DNA from: Gammaproteobacteria bacterium
GTDB taxonomy: Bacteria > Pseudomonadota > Gammaproteobacteria > Xanthomonadales > Rhodanobacteraceae
NCBI GenBank assembly: GCA_021324095.1
Contig: JAJPJT010000103.1
Location: 1 to 58,451 of the forward strand
Reading direction: 5' to 3'
DNA length: 58,451 bases
Numbering within the stretch: the stretch's first letter is position 1; each line of letters starts with the position of its first letter. Below the pieces are notes generated by a model that was not told where the DNA came from, did not search any database, and worked only from the letters and a program-made list of their open reading frames with translations. A program made the translations under genes and the position numbers. Shown in pieces: positions 32,407 through 39,139 of this stretch.

Positions 32407-33342
32407 CTAAAAACGCGTTCGGCGCGTCGCTGTTTCCTCCAGCACCAGCAAATGACCGTCGGGATCGCGCAGCATCGCGATCGTCGCACCGCCGATGTAG
32501 CCGCTGGCGATGATCGCATCGGGGAAGCCGGCATCGGTGAGCGCGTCGAGCAGCACGTCCACGTTCTCGGCCTGCCAGACCAGCCGATCGGCAGCGATGG
32601 CTGTGATGGCGGCAGAGGAATTCGCGCGGCCGAGCGGTTCGCGGTAGCCCAACAATTCGAGGTGCGGCGTGCGCGCCGCCGCAGGTTGCATCGCGACGAC
32701 GTCGACCTCGACATCGGTCAGATCGTCGAGGTGTTGCTGTTCGATGCCGCGATTCAGTCCGCGCGACCACGCGCGCAGCCCGAGCAGCTCGTAATACAGG
32801 ATGCTGCGTTCGGCATCGCCCACGCTGATCGCGCTGTGGTCGATCCCGAGCGTCGGCGAGCCCGCACGTACCGATTGCCACATGGGATCACCGGTGCCCG
32901 CAGGAAATGAAATCAGCTCCAGCGGATGGCCATCTGGATCGCGAAACTTGAACGCCGCGACCGAGCCGGTGGACGGTGGCAGGGTTTGCGGGTCGCCGCG
33001 GGTGATCGGTTTCGCGGCATGTTGCATCACCTGCCGGTAAGCGCCGTCCATGGCCGATACCACGATCGCGCAATGCTGGAACCAGAGGTCGCAGGCTGTG
33101 CTTCCGGCGGGATAGGGAGCGGCGTTCCGGAATTCGGTCAACACGATTTGCTGTGCGCCAAGCGACAGGCGTGCGCAACGCGGCGGCGTGTCGCACAACC
33201 CCGGCAACAATGTCCACGCGGGCGGAGGCACGTCCGCTACATCGACGTTGAACCCAAGCGCATCGCGGTAGAACGCGGTCGCGCGATCGAGATCGCCCGT
33301 GTTGCGCTCGATCCGAAGGAGTCTTTGCACGCCGTGCGTCAT
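32407..33342 (-). CDS. VOC family protein (glyoxalase/bleomycin resistance/dioxygenase fold), two-domain
   Basis: 311 residues with two VOC modules. The first: NTGDLDRATAFYRDALGFNV, later FKFRDPDGHPLELISFP. The second: IDHSAISVGDAERSILYYEL, later IAMLRDPDGHLLVLEET. Each ends with the RDPDGH-x-L-E/V strand that usually carries the metal-binding glutamate. VOC proteins are metal enzymes (lyases, isomerases, extradiol dioxygenases) or binding proteins; the reaction cannot be told from this sequence. ATG 33342 overlaps the SMP-30 stop by four bases, so it is coupled to the lactonase gene and is the last gene of the GMC-DoxX-cupin-SMP30-VOC run. Confidence 0.85.
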   Translation of the reverse strand: MTHGVQRLLRIERNTGDLDRATAFYRDALGFNVDVADVPPPAWTLLPGLCDTPPRCARLSLGAQQIVLTEFRNAAPYPAGSTACDLWFQHCAIVVSAMDGAYRQVMQHAAKPITRGDPQTLPPSTGSVAAFKFRDPDGHPLELISFPAGTGDPMWQSVRAGSPTLGIDHSAISVGDAERSILYYELLGLRAWSRGLNRGIEQQHLDDLTDVEVDVVAMQPAAARTPHLELLGYREPLGRANSSAAITAIAADRLVWQAENVDVLLDALTDAGFPDAIIASGYIGGATIAMLRDPDGHLLVLEETATRRTRF

Positions 33343-34244
33343 GGCCGCTCGGCGCCGCGCCGGTTCACCCAGATCGCGTACAGCGACTGTGAGGCGCACA
33401 GGAACAGCCGGCTGCAGTGCCGATCGCCGAAGCACAGATTCGACACCGTGCACGGCAGCTTGATCCTGCCGAGCAAGGTGCCGTCCGGCGCGATGCAATG
33501 CACGCCATCGCCTGCGCTGGACCACACGTTGCCGTCCTCGTCACAGCGGATGCCGTCGGCATTGCCCGGTGACACCTTGTGGAAGTCGCGCCCGTTGCGA
33601 AGCGATCTGCCATTGTCTCCGATTTCGTATGCGCGGATGCAGCGTTTCGATTCGGGGTCGAACTGCACGCCGGTATCGGTCACGTAAAGCAGCTTTTCAT
33701 CGGGCGAGAAACACAGGCCATTCGGACCCGCCATGTCGTCGGCGACCACATCCAGCGAGCCATCGCGCGGATCGAACCGGTACAGGTTCGCGGGCAGTTC
33801 CGATTTGCGCTTGCCGCCTTCGTAGTCGGTCTGGATGCCGTAGGGCGGATCGGAAAACCAGATCGTGCCGTCCGATTTCACCACGATGTCGTTGGGCGAG
33901 TTGAGGCGTTTGCCCTGGTAACGGTCGACCAGCGTGGTGATCGTGCCGTCGCGTTCGGTGCGCACGATGCTGCGGCCGCCGTGCAGGCAGCCGACCAGGC
34001 GGCCTTCGCGATCCCGGGTGTGGCCATTGGCAAATCGCGATGGTTGCCGAAACACCGACACGCCGCCCGATGCGGTCCAGCGCATGATGCGGTCGTTGGG
34101 AATGTCGCTGAACAACAGGCATTGCAGGTCCGCGAACCAGACCGGCCCTTCCAGCCAGCGAAAACCGTCGGCGAGCTTTTCCAGCGGCGCATTCGGCAGC
34201 ACCATGTCGCGAAAACGCGGATCGAGGATTTCGTAGTCGCTCAT
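33339..34244 (-). CDS. SMP-30/gluconolactonase/LRE family protein
   Basis: 301 residues from ATG 34244 (MSDYEILDPRF); the frame stays open to 34292, but the shorter start matches the usual family N-terminus. The six-bladed propeller carries the metal-site residues: E32 in WLEGPVW, the Asn in LNSPNDIVV and the Asp in NADGIRCDEDG. GPNGLCFSPDEKLLYVTDTG is another family signature. Members hydrolyse sugar lactones or related esters with a divalent metal. Next to a GMC dehydrogenase, which would make a lactone or aldehyde, hydrolysis of that product is a sensible inference. No signal peptide is visible. The stop overlaps the VOC gene start. Confidence 0.9.
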   Translation of the reverse strand: MSDYEILDPRFRDMVLPNAPLEKLADGFRWLEGPVWFADLQCLLFSDIPNDRIMRWTASGGVSVFRQPSRFANGHTRDREGRLVGCLHGGRSIVRTERDGTITTLVDRYQGKRLNSPNDIVVKSDGTIWFSDPPYGIQTDYEGGKRKSELPANLYRFDPRDGSLDVVADDMAGPNGLCFSPDEKLLYVTDTGVQFDPESKRCIRAYEIGDNGRSLRNGRDFHKVSPGNADGIRCDEDGNVWSSAGDGVHCIAPDGTLLGRIKLPCTVSNLCFGDRHCSRLFLCASQSLYAIWVNRRGAERP

Positions 34245-34287
34245 GTGAGTGCTTCGGAAAGCCCAAGGCAAAGACGGAAAAGCGTTG

Positions 34288-34352
34288 GACACGGATCAGA
34301 GCGGATTTACATGGATAGCGCTCTATCCGATGTTTTTGCCTTTATCCGTGTC
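34288..34352 (-). promoter_or_regulatory. Nested stem-loop in the cupin/SMP-30 gap
   Basis: The outer arms GACACGGAT (34288-34296) and ATCCGTGTC (34344-34352) pair perfectly and enclose an inner hairpin GGATAG/CTATCC (34313-34318 / 34323-34328, 4-base loop). It occupies the only sizeable gap (125 bases) in this five-gene minus-strand run, so it may terminate or attenuate transcription between cupin and SMP-30, or mark a dispersed repeat. Confidence 0.5.
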
Positions 34353-34369
34353 AAAGACTTCGCTGTTCT

Positions 34370-34813
34370 TCATCTCCGATCAGGTCGGCTGTCCATCTGC
34401 ACGATCATCAGCACCGCCGGTTCGTTTCCGACCGTGCCGGAACGGTGCCCCTTGTGCCCCTTGGCGCCGGCAACGCAGCCCTGGTCGCCGCCGAACGACA
34501 CTTCGCCTGCGCCCATTTCGACGCGTGTGCCGTCCATCGTTTCGACGAACCAGCGCCCCGACAACGGCACGATCCATTGCGGCGCGGGGTTCTCGTGCCA
34601 GTCACCGATCCAGCCGACCGGCAGCACGCTGAACATTGCGCGTGCGGGTTTCTCTTTCAGCACTGCGTTCCACTGCGGCGCTGCACCGCCCATGCTCTGT
34701 TGCTCGAAATCGGCGACCGTGCGGCGTTCCTGGCGACTGATGCCATCGTCGTCCACCCACACATGCCAATAGGCAAGAGCGGGCGTCGTATCGTTGCGGG
34801 TCTTGTCCATCAT
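34370..34813 (-). CDS. Cupin-fold protein
   Basis: 147 residues. ATG 34813 overlaps the DoxX-like stop (ATGA); a second ATG follows at once. The central part has the double-stranded beta-helix pattern: WHENPAPQWIVPLSGRWFVE, then VEMGAGEVSFGGDQG and GHKGHRSGTVGNEPAVLMIV, consistent with a small cupin. His residues in DWHENP and GHKGHRS could bind metal. It has no signal peptide. Function unknown; from its neighbours it may act on the product of the GMC enzyme. Confidence 0.75.
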   Translation of the reverse strand: MMDKTRNDTTPALAYWHVWVDDDGISRQERRTVADFEQQSMGGAAPQWNAVLKEKPARAMFSVLPVGWIGDWHENPAPQWIVPLSGRWFVETMDGTRVEMGAGEVSFGGDQGCVAGAKGHKGHRSGTVGNEPAVLMIVQMDSRPDRR

Positions 34814-35316
34814 TTTTTCCCGATCCAGCCGGGAATCGTCGACGGCGCTGCGGTGCCTGCCGGGGTATAGACCGCGGTCGTGGACAACGGCCGACGCGCG
34901 ATCACGCCCGCGGGCGCGAGTTGTGTCGCGAACACGATCAGCAGCAACCCGCCGACGAGTCCGAAGTTCTTCAGGAAATCCCAAAAGTGGTTGCGCGCGA
35001 CACTGTCGCCCGATTTCCAGAAGTCGGAGAACTTCCAGAACGGGTGGTAGAGGATCGCGGTGATCACGCAGAAAAAGGCGAGGATCAGCGCGGCGATGCG
35101 ATCGTGCCAGCCGATCACGATCAGGAAGGGCGCCACGGCTTCCACCACGATGGCGCTGAGCAGGAGCGGCGGTCCGCTCGATTTCGGCAGGAACGAGGAA
35201 TCCGCCTGCGCGATCGCGTCCTTCCAGAACACGATCTTGTCCAGTGCGCTGAACGGGAACAGCACCACCAGGCATACACGGATGATGATGGGAATGAGGT
35301 ACAGGTTCACCCACAT
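34810..35316 (-). CDS. DoxX-like inner-membrane protein
   Basis: 168 residues from ATG 35316, with GAGGAG 8 bases upstream. Four hydrophobic helices: IPIIIRVCLVVLFPFSALDK, PPLLLSAIVVEAVAPFLIVI, AALILAFFCVITAILYHPFW and FGLVGGLLLIVFATQL. The arrangement and the F-x-x-x-D-K end of helix 1 resemble DoxX/DoxD-type membrane proteins. It follows the GMC gene after 10 bases and overlaps the cupin gene, so it may be the membrane partner that passes GMC electrons to quinone or anchors the enzyme (inference). Confidence 0.8.
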   Translation of the reverse strand: MWVNLYLIPIIIRVCLVVLFPFSALDKIVFWKDAIAQADSSFLPKSSGPPLLLSAIVVEAVAPFLIVIGWHDRIAALILAFFCVITAILYHPFWKFSDFWKSGDSVARNHFWDFLKNFGLVGGLLLIVFATQLAPAGVIARRPLSTTAVYTPAGTAAPSTIPGWIGKK

Positions 35317-35326
35317 GGCGCGCTCC

Positions 35327-36892
35327 TCACTGCATCCTCTCCGCGATCCGATCGGCGACGCGCAGCGCATTGGCGACGATCGTCAGCGTCGGGTTAACGG
35401 CGCCGATCGAAGGGAAAAAGCTCGCATCGACCACGTAAAGATTGTCGAGCTCGTGCGCCTTGCAGTCGAGGTCGAGCACGGAAGTTTGTGGATCGGTGCC
35501 GAAGCGCGCGGTGCCGGCCTGGTGCGCGGTGCCGCCGATCGGGATGTCCTTGCCGAGGTATTGCGTCCGCCGCAGCGTGTGCGGATGCGCGCCCATCGGT
35601 TCCAGCAGCGCTTCGAGTTTCGCCTTCAATCGACGGTGCGCTTCCATGTTGTTGTCGGTCTGCTCGACGATGACGCGTTCGCCGTCGTAGCGGATGCGGT
35701 TTTCCGGGCGCGGCAGATCTTCACTCGACAGCCAGAAATCCAGCGAGTGGCGGGCGATGTATTCGAATGGTTTTTGCGGCAGCCATTCCAGCCAGTCCGG
35801 AAGCGCTTCGCCGCGCAGCGTATCGGTATGCGACTTGCCGGTCATCTGGATCAGGCCGAGCGGATGCTGCCAGTCGTCCGCGCCGAAATAGAAATCGCTC
35901 ACGCCGACCGTTTTCTGGAAAATCGTGTCGTTCGGTTCCGTCGTGATCGCCATCAGCACCGACTGGTTGTGACGGATGTAGTTGCGTCCGACCTGATCCG
36001 AACCATTGGCGAGTCCGTGGGGGTGCTTGTCGTTGGCGGAGCGCAGCAACAGCAGCGCGGACGACAACGCCCCACAGGCGACCACCACGATGTCGGCGTA
36101 ATAGGTCTCCTTTGTGCCGTCGCGTTCGACCTGTACCGCGGTCACCATGCGGCCGGACGCGTCGGTGTCGAGGCGCGAGGCATACGCGCCGGTCAGCAGC
36201 GTCATGTTTGGATGCGCGGCCAGCGTCGGATTGACGCACATGATTTCGGCGTCGGCCTTGCCGTTGGTCGGGCAGGGATAACCGTCGAACGCGCCGCAGC
36301 GGATGCACGGGCTGGAACGCGCAACCGTGCCATCCTTTTCGTCCAGCAGGATGCCGAGCGGCATATGGAACGGATGCAGTCCCTGCCGCGCGAAGGTTTC
36401 GGACAGTGCCTGCATCCGCGGTTCGTGCGCGACCGGCGGGTAGGCATATGGTCCGCTGCGCGGCGGTTCGGTCGGATCCTCGCCTGCCGCGCCATGCACG
36501 TGGAACAGCCTTTCGGCTTCGTCGTAATACGGCGCGAACACGTCGTACTTAAGCGGCCATTCGGGCGAGATGCCGTCGGCGTGCTCCAGGTTCTCGAAAT
36601 CGCGTTCGCGCAGACGAAACAGCGCGGCGCCGTACATCTTTGAATTGCCGCCCACGAAATAGTGCAGCCCCGGATGGAACGCCTTGCCGGTCTTGTCATA
36701 CCAGGTTTCGTTGGCCTGATAGGTGTTGTCGACAAAGACCGATTTCGCGCTCCAGTTGTCGGGCGAGCGCTTCAGGAAATCGCCGCGCTCGAGCATCAGG
36801 ATTTTCCTGCCGCCCGGCGCCAACCGTTGTGCCAGCGTCGCGCCGCCGGGACCGGAGCCGATCACGATGAGGTCGTAGTGATTGTCGGGCAT
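35327..36892 (-). CDS. GMC family FAD-dependent oxidoreductase
   Basis: 521 residues from ATG 36892 (MPDNHYDLIVIGSGPGGATL); the frame is open to 36958 and no start has a strong ribosome-binding site. The Rossmann FAD motif GSGPGGATLAQRL is at 12-24. The GMC active-site regions GGTAHQAGTARFG (catalytic His) and GAVNPTLTIVANALR (second active-site Asn) are near the C-terminus. A four-Cys segment (CIRCGAFDGYPC and a fourth Cys in EIMCVNP) occurs in a subset of bacterial GMC enzymes and could bind metal or form disulphides. There is no Tat or Sec signal, so it is probably cytoplasmic or peripheral. First gene of a five-gene run; a divergent cytochrome c gene is a possible electron acceptor. Confidence 0.92.
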   Translation of the reverse strand: MPDNHYDLIVIGSGPGGATLAQRLAPGGRKILMLERGDFLKRSPDNWSAKSVFVDNTYQANETWYDKTGKAFHPGLHYFVGGNSKMYGAALFRLRERDFENLEHADGISPEWPLKYDVFAPYYDEAERLFHVHGAAGEDPTEPPRSGPYAYPPVAHEPRMQALSETFARQGLHPFHMPLGILLDEKDGTVARSSPCIRCGAFDGYPCPTNGKADAEIMCVNPTLAAHPNMTLLTGAYASRLDTDASGRMVTAVQVERDGTKETYYADIVVVACGALSSALLLLRSANDKHPHGLANGSDQVGRNYIRHNQSVLMAITTEPNDTIFQKTVGVSDFYFGADDWQHPLGLIQMTGKSHTDTLRGEALPDWLEWLPQKPFEYIARHSLDFWLSSEDLPRPENRIRYDGERVIVEQTDNNMEAHRRLKAKLEALLEPMGAHPHTLRRTQYLGKDIPIGGTAHQAGTARFGTDPQTSVLDLDCKAHELDNLYVVDASFFPSIGAVNPTLTIVANALRVADRIAERMQ

Positions 36893-36978
36893 CCATCCAT
36901 ACTCGCGCCGCGGCGAAGACTTGCTGTTGTACGCCGCCGCATGTGCACTTAAGGTCAAGGGCGCTTTCGCGCGCGGGT

Positions 36979-37006
36979 TTGAGCCGCATCGCCGTGCGGT
37001 TATACT
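36979..37006 (+). promoter_or_regulatory. Sigma70-type promoter for the cytochrome c gene
   Basis: TTGAGC (36979-36984) and TATACT (37001-37006) are separated by 16 bases, a good -35/-10 pair. Transcription would begin near 37013, about 60 bases before the GTG start of the cytochrome c gene. Confidence 0.55.
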
Positions 37007-37072
37007 TGCGCGGTTTTATGGCGTCCGCGGGGGTCCGGGGACACCGCCTGCTTTCCAGACCGGAGTTTGCAA

Positions 37073-37612
37073 GTGAGCACGCATCTCACCCCGTCCGACC
37101 GAGTATTCATGCGGCACTTCGCGATCATGATCGCCCTGCTTGCGGGCGCGGCGGTGGTATTCATGATCATCGGCGGAATCGTGTGGGCATCGCTGCCGAA
37201 GGAACAACCGCAGCGGGAGATGCAACGCGCGGGCGACCGTATCAGCCCGGTCAGCGCGGTGTACGCGGGGAACAATGGCCGCGCTGCAATGGAAGCCGCC
37301 AAGGCCGCCGCGGCCAAGGCAGCGGCCTCGCAGGTTGCCTACGGCGGAACCACAGACGGCAAGGTGATCTTCGACAACCTGTGCACGACTTGCCACACCA
37401 ATCCGGCCACCGGCGCGCCGGACATCCATGACAAGGCGGCTTGGGCGCCGCGTATCAAGGAAGGCATCGCCACTCTGGTGCAACACGCGATCCACGGCTA
37501 CAAGGGGCCGACAGGCAACGGCCCGCAAATGCCACCGAAAGGCGGCAACCCGGCGTTGACCGATGCGCAGATCGAAGCCACCGTGAAGTGGATGGTTTCG
37601 CAGGCGAAGTGA
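37073..37612 (+). CDS. Membrane-anchored c5-type cytochrome c
   Basis: 179 residues from GTG 37073, chosen because CGGAG lies 7 bases before it. One membrane helix at about 17-40 (MIALLAGAAVVFMIIGGIVW) anchors the protein. An Ala/Lys-rich linker follows, then a single heme domain with C104-T-T-C107-H108 and the probable axial Met M153 in NGPQMPPKGG. LTDAQIEATVKWMVSQ is the usual C-terminal helix of cytochrome c5-like proteins. It shuttles electrons on the periplasmic face of the inner membrane. It is divergent from the GMC operon and has its own promoter. A terminator-like palindrome follows at 37628-37664. Confidence 0.93.
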   Translation: MSTHLTPSDRVFMRHFAIMIALLAGAAVVFMIIGGIVWASLPKEQPQREMQRAGDRISPVSAVYAGNNGRAAMEAAKAAAAKAAASQVAYGGTTDGKVIFDNLCTTCHTNPATGAPDIHDKAAWAPRIKEGIATLVQHAIHGYKGPTGNGPQMPPKGGNPALTDAQIEATVKWMVSQAK

Positions 37613-37627
37613 GTGCTGGATGCACTC

Positions 37628-37664
37628 ATCCCGTGCAGGCCATGGATGGCCGACGACACGGGAT
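37628..37664 (+). terminator. Imperfect palindrome after the cytochrome c gene
   Basis: ATCCCGTG (37628-37635) pairs with CACGGGAT (37657-37664), enclosing GGCCAT/ATGGCC (37638-37643 / 37646-37651). It begins 16 bases after the stop. It may end the cytochrome c transcript; the inner core is the exact reverse complement of the repeat at 32293. The remaining 228 bases up to the CBS gene show no feature I can name. Confidence 0.5.
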
Positions 37665-37892
37665 CCATTTGTCAATTGTCGTCATCCCGACCAGGTACGA
37701 GATTTATGTTGAGCCTGGATCGGGCGCATTTTGCTTCGGGTGTTTCGACATCCCTGTCCTGATTCCGCGCGCAGTCGCGAGCAAAACCGCTTTTTGGCGG
37801 GAGGCGCACGGAAAGAGACAAGGACATCGAAATTTCGCCGATCGGGCTTCAGCTACCTATCGACTGCACGCCGCTCGCGCGCAGAGCAAAAA

Positions 37893-38321
37893 TCAACCCG
37901 CGATGTAGCGCTGCAGGTGATCGATCTCGGTCGCCTGATCGTCGATCACGGCCTTGACCAGATCACCGATCGACACGATGCCCAGCAGTCGGCCGTTTTC
38001 CACGACCGGCAGGTGGCGCACGCGCAGTTCGGTGCACAGGCGCATGCATTCGTCGACCGTCGTGGCGGGTGACACCGTCGTCGGCGCGGGCGTCATGATT
38101 TCGGCCACCGCGGTTTCGCGCGAAGAACGGCCTTTCAGGATCACCTTGCGGGCGTAGTCGCGCTCGGTGACGATGCCGGCGAGCGCGTCGTCGCGCATCA
38201 CCAGCAGCGCACCGATACTGCGTTCGGCCATCAGGCGGATTGCATCCAGTACCGGCGCTTCCGGCGCGATCGTGTAGACCGCGCCACCCTTGTCTTCCAG
38301 CAGATGTTTGACCTGTCGCAT
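37893..38321 (-). CDS. CBS-domain pair protein
   Basis: 142 residues made of two tandem CBS domains: residues about 8-60 (VLDAIRLMAERSIGALLVMR, DDALAGIVTERDYARKV) and about 75-128 (TVDECMRLCTELRVRHLPVV, NGRLLGIVSIGDLVKAV). There is no fused catalytic domain. CBS pairs bind adenine nucleotides or similar ligands and often regulate partner proteins; bacterial proteins of this size and pattern are widespread stand-alone sensors. It is in the same orientation as mtgA, 68 bases downstream of it. Confidence 0.9.
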   Translation of the reverse strand: MRQVKHLLEDKGGAVYTIAPEAPVLDAIRLMAERSIGALLVMRDDALAGIVTERDYARKVILKGRSSRETAVAEIMTPAPTTVSPATTVDECMRLCTELRVRHLPVVENGRLLGIVSIGDLVKAVIDDQATEIDHLQRYIAG

Positions 38322-38389
38322 GGCAGCTTCCCTGGGGTCACGGAAGGTCGCTTGATTCTAACGCTGGCCTTCGCAAGGGGGGCTGGCCT

Positions 38390-39139
38390 TTACTTCGGCC
38401 GCGGCGGGTGCGCATCCAGTACATAGGAAACGCCGCCCAGTTGTCGCATCTGTTGTTCGATCCACGCCGCGCGACGCTGCACATAGCCGGACGGGCGATC
38501 GGCGTGCCAACCACGCGGGTTCGGCAGCACGGCGGCGAGTAATGCGGCCTGGTGCATCGATAACCGCGCAGCGGGTTCATGGAAATACGCTTCCGATGCC
38601 GCCTCGACGCCGTAGATGCCGTTGCCCAGTTCGGCGATGTTGGCGTACACCTCGAGGATCCGGCGCTTCGGCCAGGTCACGTCGATCAGCACCGTGAACC
38701 ATGCTTCGAGCCCCTTGCGGAAAAAGCCGCCACCGCTCCACAGGAACAAGTTGCGCGCGGTTTGCTGCGTGATGGTGCTGGCGCCGCGCAGGCGGCCGCC
38801 GGCATCGGCGACTTCGATCGCGGAACGGATCGAGGCAACATCGAACCCGTGGTTGAACGGAAAGGTCTGGTCCTCGCCCGCGACCATCGCGAGTGGCGCC
38901 ACCGGTGCGATGCGCTGCCATGGCACCCAGCGATAACGGATTCGGAAGGCATGGTTGCCGCGCCACGCCTCGGACACCTTGCGTTCCAGCATGTACGCAC
39001 TGGTGACCGGCGGCACGAAACGCAGGATCAGTACGGGCAACCAGGTGACGACGATGAATGCCAGCACCAGCCACAGCAATCTTCGCAGCCAGCCGCGCGT
39101 CCACGAGCGTCGCGGTCGAGCGCCGGCCGGACCGGTCAT
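38390..39139 (-). CDS. mtgA: Monofunctional biosynthetic peptidoglycan transglycosylase
   Basis: 249 residues from ATG 39139, which overlaps the stop of the upstream GGDEF-EAL gene (ATGA). One membrane helix at about 17-40, then the GT51 domain with catalytic E89 in VAGEDQTFPFNHGFD and the family blocks GASTITQQTARNLFLW, PKRRILEVYANIAELGNG and YGVEAASEAYFHEPA. MtgA polymerises lipid II into glycan strands on the periplasmic side; there is no transpeptidase domain, as expected. The overlap couples its translation to a c-di-GMP protein, an unusual pairing for a cell-wall gene. Confidence 0.95.
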   Translation of the reverse strand: MTGPAGARPRRSWTRGWLRRLLWLVLAFIVVTWLPVLILRFVPPVTSAYMLERKVSEAWRGNHAFRIRYRWVPWQRIAPVAPLAMVAGEDQTFPFNHGFDVASIRSAIEVADAGGRLRGASTITQQTARNLFLWSGGGFFRKGLEAWFTVLIDVTWPKRRILEVYANIAELGNGIYGVEAASEAYFHEPAARLSMHQAALLAAVLPNPRGWHADRPSGYVQRRAAWIEQQMRQLGGVSYVLDAHPPRPK

